Origin: Bordetella parapertussis
GTDB taxonomy: Bacteria; Pseudomonadota; Gammaproteobacteria; Burkholderiales; SG8-39
Reading direction: 5' to 3'
DNA length: 5,013 nt
NCBI GenBank assembly: GCA_945869935.1
Contig: CAMBSA010000200.1
Span: 1 to 5,013, forward strand
Shown: piece by piece, positions 1 through 5,013 of the stretch
Numbering within the stretch: position 1 is the stretch's first letter
Layout of the letters: every line of letters begins with the position of its first letter
Program-made: the position numbers and the translations under genes
Notes under the pieces: model-generated
The model's database searches: none
The model's input: the letters and a program-made list of their open reading frames with translations, nothing else
What the model was told of the DNA's origin: nothing

Positions 1-96
1 AAGCACCCGTTCACGCAGGAGCGCGTACTTGGACATCGGGAACCGGTGGTCCGGGGGCAGCGGCAACACGAAATGGTCGGAGTAGAAAATGTCCAC
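1..96 (-). CDS. Histone deacetylase family protein, N-terminal fragment (runs off the left edge)
   Basis: The minus strand reads 32 codons from a GTG at 94-96 to the window edge. The product contains YSDHFVLPLP, then HRFPMSKYALLRERV. This matches the extreme N-terminus of bacterial members of the arginase/deacetylase superfamily (acetoin-utilisation AcuC-like and class II HDAC-like proteins), which begin with a short strand followed by an H-x-FP-x-x-KY motif. Family members are usually about 300 residues and are zinc-dependent amidohydrolases that remove acetyl groups from lysines, polyamines or other amines. The metal ligands and catalytic histidines lie beyond the window, so activity cannot be judged. 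GTG is chosen as the start because an in-frame TAG lies only four codons upstream (106-108) and no ATG or TTG falls between. No good Shine-Dalgarno sequence is visible. The gene lies downstream of the phzF-like gene on the same strand, 140 bp away, and probably has its own promoter. The family call rests on recalled motif similarity. Confidence 0.75.
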   Translation of the reverse strand, partial: MDIFYSDHFVLPLPPDHRFPMSKYALLRERVL

Positions 97-136
97 GAAC
101 GGATTCTACGTACCCCGTGCTGACCGGAACGCCTGT

Positions 137-165
137 ATTAAAAGTTCCACTTTATTCTTTTTAAA
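137..165 (-). promoter_or_regulatory. Candidate sigma70-type promoter for the deacetylase gene
   Basis: Read on the minus strand, TTTAAA (160-165) serves as a -35-like box with 4 of 6 consensus matches. TTTAAT (137-142) serves as a -10-like box with 5 of 6 matches, and the spacer is exactly 17 bp. Transcription would begin near 130, giving a leader of roughly 35 nt before the GTG start at 96. AT-rich DNA produces such matches easily, so this is only a plausible candidate. Confidence 0.3.
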
Positions 166-197
166 TGCAGAAGCAATGCTGGAAATAAGCCGATTCT

Positions 198-215
198 ATT
201 GCTAGTTTTAGCAAT
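198..215. repeat. Perfect 7-bp inverted repeat with 4-nt loop
   Basis: ATTGCTA at 198-204 is exactly complementary to TAGCAAT at 209-215, separated by GTTT. It lies 22 bp past the PhzF-like stop codon and upstream of the candidate deacetylase promoter. It is not a canonical intrinsic terminator: the stem is AT-rich and no T-tract follows on either strand. It could be a weak terminator or processing hairpin for the phzF-like transcript, or a binding site for a regulator of the deacetylase gene. Confidence 0.4.
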
Positions 216-236
216 TATTCGAATGGGCGCGCAGGC

Positions 237-1103
237 TCAGCGAACCCGCAGGCTGCCCTCGATGCAGGTGACGGCTTGCCCGCCGAGGTCGATCTCCCCG
301 CCCTCGCCGACGCGGATCGACACCGCGCCGTCGCGGCCGAGTTGCATGCCCTGGCGTGCCCGGTAGCTGCGGCCGAACCGTCCCAGCTGGTCGTAGCGAT
401 GCAGGAAGATGCCGACGCTCACGTTGCCGCTTCCGCAGACCGGGTCCTCCGGCACGCCGTGGGCAGGGGCAAAGGCACGTACATGAATGGCCGACACGCC
501 GTCGTCCGAGGCGCCGAACACCACCACCCCGGTCACGGCCGCGTCGTTGCTGAATGTCGCGAGCGCCGCCATGTCCGGCCGCAACGCCGCCACCGCTGCA
601 GCGCTGCCGAAATCCGCCACCGCCCAAACCGGGCCGACGTTCACGCAAAGCGGAGCGCGGCCGGTGACCTTGCCACCGAGCGCCAACTCCATCGCATCAA
701 GATAGCTCTCACCGAGCGGGGTCACCAGCGGCCGCGGCGCACGCACCCAGATCGTCTGCGCTTCGCCCTCGCCCTTGACCACGAGATCGAGCACGCCCGC
801 CCCGCATTCCTGACGAAACCGCCCGTCCACCGGCTTCACCATCCCCGTCTCAAGCACTGCATGGGCGCTGCCTATCGTCGGGTGCCCCGCGAAGGGAAGC
901 TCAGTCGTCGGCGTGAAGATTCGCAGCAGGTAATCCGCCCCGGCCAAGGTCGGCTTGCAGACAAAGGTGGTCTCCGAGAGATGGGTCCAGGCGGCGATGC
1001 GCTGCATCTCGTCCGTGGACAGATCGTCCGCATCCAGTACAACCGCGACCGGATTGCCGCGAAAGGGCACCGAAGTAAAAACGTCTATCTGCATGAATTT
1101 CAT
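237..1103 (-). CDS. PhzF family isomerase/epimerase-like protein
   Basis: This 288-residue protein has the usual length of the PhzF family, cytosolic enzymes with two pseudosymmetric diaminopimelate-epimerase-like halves. PhzF itself isomerises trans-2,3-dihydro-3-hydroxyanthranilate in phenazine synthesis, but most homologues sit outside phenazine clusters and have unknown substrates. Seen here are the N-terminal IDVFTSVPFRGNPVAVV (6-22), SETTFV with the likely catalytic Glu44, FTPTTELPFAGHPTIGSAH (63-81) with His74, and PEDPVCGSGN (218-227) with Asp220. These correspond to the PhzF Glu/His/Asp catalytic set. Cys223 is notable because the more familiar motif is DPATGS or DPVTGS. No signal peptide or membrane segment is seen. 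The start at 1103 gives MKFMQIDVF; an in-frame ATG at 1094 is a close alternative, and neither has a clear Shine-Dalgarno. Further upstream the open frame loses family similarity. No phenazine genes are nearby, so the name phzF is not applied. The gene is divergent from the 5-oxoprolinase gene, which hints at an amino-acid-derived substrate, but this is inference. Confidence 0.9.
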   Translation of the reverse strand: MKFMQIDVFTSVPFRGNPVAVVLDADDLSTDEMQRIAAWTHLSETTFVCKPTLAGADYLLRIFTPTTELPFAGHPTIGSAHAVLETGMVKPVDGRFRQECGAGVLDLVVKGEGEAQTIWVRAPRPLVTPLGESYLDAMELALGGKVTGRAPLCVNVGPVWAVADFGSAAAVAALRPDMAALATFSNDAAVTGVVVFGASDDGVSAIHVRAFAPAHGVPEDPVCGSGNVSVGIFLHRYDQLGRFGRSYRARQGMQLGRDGAVSIRVGEGGEIDLGGQAVTCIEGSLRVR

Positions 1104-1109
1104 GGCGGA

Positions 1110-1115
1110 ATGATA
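1110..1115 (-). promoter_or_regulatory. Possible -10 box for the PhzF-like gene
   Basis: On the minus strand TATCAT (5 of 6 matches to TATAAT) ends 6 nt before the ATG at 1103, a spacing that would give a leaderless or nearly leaderless transcript. This agrees with the absence of a Shine-Dalgarno in front of the gene. The corresponding -35 position (about 1133-1138) is a poor match and lies inside the spacer of the inverted repeat at 1125-1147, so the promoter would need an activator or may be fortuitous. Confidence 0.25.
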
Positions 1116-1124
1116 GCGTGCCGC

Positions 1125-1147
1125 GACGCGGTGCCGCACACCGCGTC
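1125..1147. promoter_or_regulatory. Candidate operator: 9-bp perfect inverted repeat in the divergent region
   Basis: GACGCGGTG at 1125-1133 is exactly complementary to CACCGCGTC at 1139-1147, with a 5-bp spacer. Past one mismatch, two more base pairs (1122-1123 with 1149-1150) extend the dyad. It lies 21 bp upstream of the PhzF-like start and about 20 bp upstream of the -10-like box facing the 5-oxoprolinase gene. This is a suitable place for a dimeric regulator to control both genes. A GC-rich mRNA hairpin in a phzF leader is the alternative. No regulator gene lies in the window to name. Confidence 0.45.
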
Positions 1148-1167
1148 CCGCGACCCTGCCGGTCTCG

Positions 1168-1173
1168 TACAAT
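1168..1173 (+). promoter_or_regulatory. Possible -10 box for the 5-oxoprolinase gene
   Basis: TACAAT matches the sigma70 -10 consensus at 5 of 6 positions in otherwise GC-rich DNA. It faces the 5-oxoprolinase gene, with a predicted transcription start near 1180 and a leader of about 40-57 nt. No recognisable -35 box is found at 16-18 bp spacing (the region is GTCCCG-like), so the site is weak or depends on an activator. Confidence 0.3.
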
Positions 1174-1201
1174 CCCGATTCCAACCACGCCCTGCCGCAC
1201 C

Positions 1202-1217
1202 CGGGCGACTTCGCCCG
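1202..1217. repeat. GC-rich hairpin just upstream of the 5-oxoprolinase start codons
   Basis: CGGGCGA (1202-1208) and TCGCCCG (1211-1217) are perfectly complementary around a 2-nt centre, so the RNA would form about a 6-bp stem with a 4-nt loop. The hairpin ends 4 nt before the ATG at 1222 and 19 nt before the ATG at 1237. It would hinder ribosome loading at 1222, which slightly favours 1237 as the true start, or it could modulate translation. It has no T-tract and is not a terminator. Confidence 0.4.
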
Positions 1218-1236
1218 CTGCATGACAAAGCCCGAT

Positions 1237-4200
1237 ATGAACACTCCCGTATCCAACGCCCCCTCCCGCTGGCAATTCTGGGTCGACCGGGGAGGCACGT
1301 TCACCGACATCGTCGCGAAAAAGCCTGACGGTTCGCTCGTCACCCACAAACTGCTCTCGGAAAACCCGGAGCGCTACCGGGATGCCGCGGTACAGGGCAT
1401 ACGCGAGTTGCTCGGCGTGCCGGCCGATGGCCGGATTCCGTCCGAGCTGATCGACGCGGTGAAAATGGGCACCACGGTCGCCACCAACGCGCTGCTCGAG
1501 CGCAAGGGCGAGCGTACGCTGCTCGTCACCACCCGCGGCTTTGCCGATGCACTGCGCATCGCCTATCAGAACCGCCCAAAACTCTTCGCACGCGCGATCG
1601 TCCTGCCCGAACTGCTCTACGAACGCGTGATAGAAGTCGACGAACGCGTTGGCGCACGCGGCGAACTGCTCGCGGCGCTCGATCTTGCGAAGGCAAAGCG
1701 CGATCTCCAAGCCGCGTTCGCCACCGGGGTCCGCGCGGTGGCGGTGGTGTTCATGCACAGCTACCGCTTTCCCGCGCACGAGCAGGCCGTCGGAAAACTC
1801 TGCCGCGAGATCGGCTTTACCCAGGTATCGCTCTCGCACGAGGCGAGCCCGCTGATGAAGCTGGTGGGGCGCGGCGACACCACGGTGGTGGATGCCTACC
1901 TCTCGCCGATCCTGCGACGCTATGTCGACCAGGTGGCGTCGGAGCTCGGCGACGTGCGCCTGATGTTCATGCAGTCCAGCGGTGGCCTCACCGACGCACG
2001 CCGCTTCCAGGGCAAGGACTCGATCCTCTCCGGACCCGCAGGCGGCATCGTCGGCGCGGTGCGCACCGCCGGGATGGCGGGCTTCGGACGCCTCATCGGC
2101 TTCGACATGGGCGGTACATCGACCGACGTGTCGCACTACGCGGGCGAATTCGAGCGCGCCTTCGAGACGCAGGTGGCGGGCGTGCGCATGCGCGCGCCGA
2201 TGATGCAGATCCACACCGTCGCAGCCGGCGGGGGATCGATCCTGCATTTCGACGGCGCGAAGTACCGCGTCGGTCCGGACTCCGCCGGCGCCAACCCCGG
2301 CCCCGCCTGCTACCGTCGCGGCGGGCCGCTCACCGTCACCGACGCGAACCTGATGCTGGGCAAGATCCAGCCGCGCTTTTTCCCGAAGGTGTTCGGCCCG
2401 AAGGGCGACGAGGCGCTCGACGCCGATGCGGTTCGCACGAAGTTCGCCGCGCTCGCCAACGAGATATCGAAGGCCACGGGCGATGTCCGCTCGCCGCAGG
2501 CGGTGGCCGACGGTTTCGTGCGCATCGCGGTGGAGAACATGGCCAACGCGATCAAGGAAATCTCGATCCAGCGCGGCTACGACGTCACCGAATACACGCT
2601 GCAGTGCTTCGGCGGCGCAGGCGGCCAGCACGCCTGCGCCGTCGCCGATGCGCTCGGCATGACGAGCGTGCTGATCCATCCGTTCGCAGGCGTGCTCTCG
2701 GCCTACGGCATGGGACTTGCCGACCTGCGCGCGTTGCGCCAGAAGGCGGTGGAAGTACGCCTGGAAGACGCGGCGCTGCCCGGTATCGCGCAGACGCTGG
2801 ATGCGCTCGCAGCTGACGCAAGCGCGGAACTCGCGGCGCAGGGCATTACTGCGGCCGGCATCCGCGTGATCCGCCGCGTGCATGTGAAGATCGAAGGCAC
2901 CGACACCGCGCTTACCGTCGACTACGGCACGAACGCCGAAATTTCGGCGCGTTTCGATGCCGCGCACAAACAGCGCTACGGCTTTGTCGTGCCGGGCAAG
3001 GCGCGCATCGTCGAAGCCGCCTCGGTAGAGGCGGTCGGCCAGACCGAATCCGAGGATGCACTCGCCGCGCCCATCGCTACGCGGGCCGGCGCGCCGGTGG
3101 CGCTGGACACCGTCACGAGTTTCTGCGGCGGCGCAGACCGCGAGACGCCGGTGTATGACCGCGCGACGCTCGTCGCGGGCGACCGCATTGCCGGTCCTGC
3201 AATCCTGATCGAAGCCAACGCGACCACCATGGTCGAGCCCGGCTGGGAGGTCGAGGTGACTTCGCAGGCAAACCTCGTCCTGAAACGGACCGTAGCGCTC
3301 GACCGCGGCAGCGCGGTGGGCACCAAGGTGGACCCGGTGATGCTCGAAGTCTTCAACAACCTCTTCATGAGTATCGCCGAGCAGATGGGCTCGGTGCTGG
3401 AGAACACCTCCTACTCGGTGAACATGAAGGAGCGGCTGGATTTTTCGTGTGCGCTCTTCGATCCTGCGGGCGACCTGATCGCCAACGCGCCGCACATGCC
3501 GGTGCACCTCGGCTCGATGAGCGAGAGCGTAAAAACCGTCATCCGCGAGCGGGTGGGAACGATGAACCCGGGCGATGTGTACGTGTTGAACGCGCCCTAC
3601 AACGGCGGCACCCACCTGCCCGATGTGACCGTGATCACTCCGGTATTCGGCGAACACGACACCGAAGCGGGTCACCCGATCCTGTTCTACGTGGGCGCAC
3701 GCGGCCACCATGCCGACATCGGCGGCGCCACGCCCGGCTCGATGCCGCCTGATTCCACCTCGGTGGAACAGGAGGGCGTTCTGCTCGACAACGTGCTGCT
3801 CGTCGATCGCGGACGCTTCTGCGAGGCGGAGTTGACGACGATCCTCACCTCAGGCCGTTATCCGGTGAGGAACGTCGTGCAGAACATCGCCGACCTGAAG
3901 GCGCAAATCGCCTCCTGCGAAAAAGGCGTGCAGGAACTGCGCCGCATGGTGCACGACTTCGGCATCGACGTGGTCCACGCCTACATGCGCCATGTGCAGG
4001 ACAACGCCGAGGAACAGGTGCGCCGTGTGCTCGGCGTATTGCAGGACGGCGAATTCGAGAACCGGCTGGATTCGGGCGGCGCGATCCGCGTCAAGGTGAC
4101 GATCGATCGCGCGAACCGCAATGCGAAGCTGGATTTCACCGGCACTTCGCCGCAGCTGCCGACCAACTTCAACGCGCCCACCGCGGTCTGCCGGGCGGCG

Positions 4201-4884
4201 GTGCTGTACGTATTCCGAACGCTGGTGGATGACGAGATTCCGATGAACGAGGGCGTGTTGAAACCGCTCGAACTCGTGATCCCGGAAGGCTCGATGCTGC
4301 GGCCGCACTTCCCGGCGGCGGTGGTCGCGGGCAATGTGGAAACCTCGCAGATCATCACCGAGGCGCTCTATGGCGCACTCAAGATCCAGGCCGCCGGCCA
4401 GAGCACGATGAACAACCTCACCTTCGGCAACGACAAGCACCAGTACTACGAAACGATCGCCGGCGGCGCCGGCGCCGGCCCGGGTTACGACGGCGCCTCG
4501 TGCGTGCAGATCCACATGACCAACTCGCGGCTCACCGACCCCGAGGTGCTCGAGTGGCGCTATCCGGTGGTGCTGGAGGACTTCCGCATCCGTCGCGGTT
4601 CGGGCGGCCGGGGCAAGTGGCACGGAGGCGACGGCGCATCGCGTCGCATCCGCTTCCTCGAGTCCATGACAGTGGCGATTCTTTCGCTGCGCCGCGAGAT
4701 CGCGCCCTTCGGCATGGCGGGCGGCGACCCCGGCGCGAAGGCGCGCAACTGGGTGGAGCGCCGCGACGGAACCGTCGTTCCGATGAGCGGCACCGACAAG
4801 TGCCAGGTCGAAGCGGGGGATGTGTTCGTGATCGAAACGCCGGGCGGCGGCGGGTATGGCATGCCGGTCAACCCGGAATCGTGA
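1237..4884 (+). CDS. ATP-dependent 5-oxoprolinase, fused hydantoinase A/B type
   Basis: This 1215-residue cytosolic enzyme is predicted to hydrolyse 5-oxo-L-proline to L-glutamate, driven by ATP hydrolysis (EC 3.5.2.9), as in the eukaryotic OPLAH/OXP1 type. The N-terminal HyuA-like half (about 10-680) has the phosphate-binding DRGGTFTD (17-24), [14 protein letters not shown] (78-91), the actin-fold-like [10 protein letters not shown] (288-297), AAGGGSI (329-335), NPGPACY (353-359) and GGAGGQHA (459-466). The HyuB-like half (about 699-1210) has [12 protein letters not shown] (750-761), [14 protein letters not shown] (784-797), GHHADIGG (823-830), NFNAP (977-981), GNVETSQ (1032-1038), a Gly-rich [13 protein letters not shown] (1119-1131) and the C-terminal TPGGGGYG (1201-1208). 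Both halves are intact with no frameshift. N-methylhydantoinase and acetone carboxylase relatives usually have separate subunits, and the fused chain with [17 protein letters not shown] favours 5-oxoprolinase. An ATG at 1222 (1220 aa) is possible. 1237 is preferred for a weak AAAG 6 nt upstream and because a hairpin abuts 1222. Substrate specificity is inferred from family resemblance. Confidence 0.92.
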   Translation: MNTPVSNAPSRWQFWVDRGGTFTDIVAKKPDGSLVTHKLLSENPERYRDAAVQGIRELLGVPADGRIPSELIDAVKMGTTVATNALLERKGERTLLVTTRGFADALRIAYQNRPKLFARAIVLPELLYERVIEVDERVGARGELLAALDLAKAKRDLQAAFATGVRAVAVVFMHSYRFPAHEQAVGKLCREIGFTQVSLSHEASPLMKLVGRGDTTVVDAYLSPILRRYVDQVASELGDVRLMFMQSSGGLTDARRFQGKDSILSGPAGGIVGAVRTAGMAGFGRLIGFDMGGTSTDVSHYAGEFERAFETQVAGVRMRAPMMQIHTVAAGGGSILHFDGAKYRVGPDSAGANPGPACYRRGGPLTVTDANLMLGKIQPRFFPKVFGPKGDEALDADAVRTKFAALANEISKATGDVRSPQAVADGFVRIAVENMANAIKEISIQRGYDVTEYTLQCFGGAGGQHACAVADALGMTSVLIHPFAGVLSAYGMGLADLRALRQKAVEVRLEDAALPGIAQTLDALAADASAELAAQGITAAGIRVIRRVHVKIEGTDTALTVDYGTNAEISARFDAAHKQRYGFVVPGKARIVEAASVEAVGQTESEDALAAPIATRAGAPVALDTVTSFCGGADRETPVYDRATLVAGDRIAGPAILIEANATTMVEPGWEVEVTSQANLVLKRTVALDRGSAVGTKVDPVMLEVFNNLFMSIAEQMGSVLENTSYSVNMKERLDFSCALFDPAGDLIANAPHMPVHLGSMSESVKTVIRERVGTMNPGDVYVLNAPYNGGTHLPDVTVITPVFGEHDTEAGHPILFYVGARGHHADIGGATPGSMPPDSTSVEQEGVLLDNVLLVDRGRFCEAELTTILTSGRYPVRNVVQNIADLKAQIASCEKGVQELRRMVHDFGIDVVHAYMRHVQDNAEEQVRRVLGVLQDGEFENRLDSGGAIRVKVTIDRANRNAKLDFTGTSPQLPTNFNAPTAVCRAAVLYVFRTLVDDEIPMNEGVLKPLELVIPEGSMLRPHFPAAVVAGNVETSQIITEALYGALKIQAAGQSTMNNLTFGNDKHQYYETIAGGAGAGPGYDGASCVQIHMTNSRLTDPEVLEWRYPVVLEDFRIRRGSGGRGKWHGGDGASRRIRFLESMTVAILSLRREIAPFGMAGGDPGAKARNWVERRDGTVVPMSGTDKCQVEAGDVFVIETPGGGGYGMPVNPES

Positions 4885-5011
4885 ACGCGATTTTCCCGCC
4901 TTCTGTGCGAAGGAAAGTAGAACATTCACTGCAAAGGCCCTTGACCCTCGCCTGAAAGCGGGCGAAGTCCGTCCAGAACTGGTTCAGCAGCCGGTGGCAC
5001 CAGCGATCAAC
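4868..5011 (-). CDS. Possible C-terminal fragment of an unidentified protein (enters from the right edge)
   Basis: On the minus strand a frame is open from the window edge for 47 codons to a TGA at 4868-4870. Its first part reads [18 protein letters not shown], then QARVKGL, and third codon positions there are nearly all G or C, as expected for coding DNA in this genome. The last 20 or so codons (below about 4930) are less GC-biased, with several Cys, Ser and Thr. The real end of the protein may therefore differ, or the reading frame may be degenerate. The frame would overlap the 3' end of the 5-oxoprolinase gene by 17 bp in convergent orientation. I do not recognise the family. The aromatic, amphipathic start could be a helix. 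A chance open frame cannot be excluded at this length. Confidence 0.3.
   Translation of the reverse strand, partial: VDRWCHRLLNQFWTDFARFQARVKGLCSECSTFLRTEGGKIAFTIPG
4948..4965. repeat. GC-rich hairpin downstream of the 5-oxoprolinase gene
   Basis: TCGCC (4948-4952) pairs with GGCGA (4961-4965). A T-G wobble and a G-C pair then close an AAAG tetraloop (4955-4958), giving a 7-bp stem. It lies 63 bp past the stop codon. No T-tract follows, so it is not a standard intrinsic terminator. It might stabilise the transcript's 3' end, or simply reflect coding sequence of the possible minus-strand gene here. Confidence 0.3.
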
Positions 5012-5013
5012 TT

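Larger units (their letters stand above)
97..236. other. AT-rich intergenic region between the deacetylase and PhzF-like genes
   Basis: This gap holds no convincing gene. About 130-225 is strongly A+T-rich compared with the GC-rich coding DNA on both sides. It contains a run of A/T around 137-165, a perfect inverted repeat at 198-215 and an 8-bp palindrome ATTCGAAT at 217-224. The composition fits a promoter or upstream regulatory region for the deacetylase gene. A recently acquired or non-conserved spacer is the alternative. Confidence 0.6.

Noticed and set aside
198..215. Intrinsic terminator for the PhzF-like gene
   Set aside because: The 7-bp stem is mostly A-T and is followed on the minus strand by AGAATCGG, with no T-tract, so it does not meet the usual criteria.
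276..1328. A 350-residue plus-strand open frame across the PhzF-like gene
   Set aside because: The minus-strand frame carries all the PhzF motifs. This one is compositionally biased, has no motif and runs out of frame into the 5-oxoprolinase start.
1104..1349. N-terminal extension of the PhzF-like frame to an ATG near 1349
   Set aside because: The extra 82 residues have no family similarity, would overlap the start of the 5-oxoprolinase gene on the other strand, and would make the protein much longer than the family norm.
901..3711. A 936-residue open frame antisense to the 5-oxoprolinase gene
   Set aside because: It is rich in Arg, His, Ala and Gly with no recognisable domain, and it runs out of frame into the PhzF-like gene. 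Long antisense frames like this come from the GC codon bias of the real gene, whose motifs run continuously on the plus strand.
3850..4929. A 359-residue open frame antisense to the HyuB-like half
   Set aside because: It has the same Arg/His/Ala-rich character and no family motif, and it overlaps fully conserved HyuB-like motifs on the other strand.
1..5013. Mobile element, CRISPR array, tRNA or other RNA gene
   Set aside because: I saw no transposase or integrase motif, no terminal inverted repeats with target duplications, no regularly spaced repeats and no tRNA-like arms. The one 13-bp inverted pair is too weak to define an element.

Overview
The window is GC-rich DNA that looks chromosomal and probably comes from a proteobacterium. 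The supporting signs are strong G/C at third codon positions, long open antisense shadow frames, and protein sequences of a typical proteobacterial kind. A beta- or gammaproteobacterium is my inference; nothing in the sequence fixes the taxon.

Layout from left to right: (1) positions 1-96, minus strand: the first 32 codons of a histone-deacetylase-family gene that runs off the left edge. (2) 97-236: a non-coding gap whose part from about 130 to 225 is clearly AT-rich. It holds a candidate promoter for the deacetylase gene and a small perfect inverted repeat. (3) 237-1103, minus strand: a complete PhzF-family isomerase/epimerase-like gene (288 aa). (4) 1104-1236: a short divergent control region with a 9-bp-arm inverted repeat, a -10-like box facing each way and a GC hairpin. 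(5) 1237-4884, plus strand: a complete ATP-dependent 5-oxoprolinase of the fused type (1215 aa from the preferred start), with HyuA-like and HyuB-like halves in one chain. (6) 4885-5013: a tail with a GC hairpin and the possible 3' end of an unidentified minus-strand gene entering from the right edge.

The best-supported function is opening of 5-oxo-L-proline (pyroglutamate) to L-glutamate with ATP, a salvage step for glutathione or gamma-glutamyl breakdown products and for spontaneously cyclised glutamine or glutamate. The PhzF-like enzyme is transcribed divergently from it, and the two may share the palindrome-containing region. Its substrate is unknown, and a link to cyclic amino acid metabolism is only a hypothesis.

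I found no mobile element, CRISPR array, RNA gene or evident new defence or secretion system. The points most worth a second look are the intergenic palindrome, the PhzF active-site variant with a cysteine in the second half-site, and the unidentified coding tail at the right edge.
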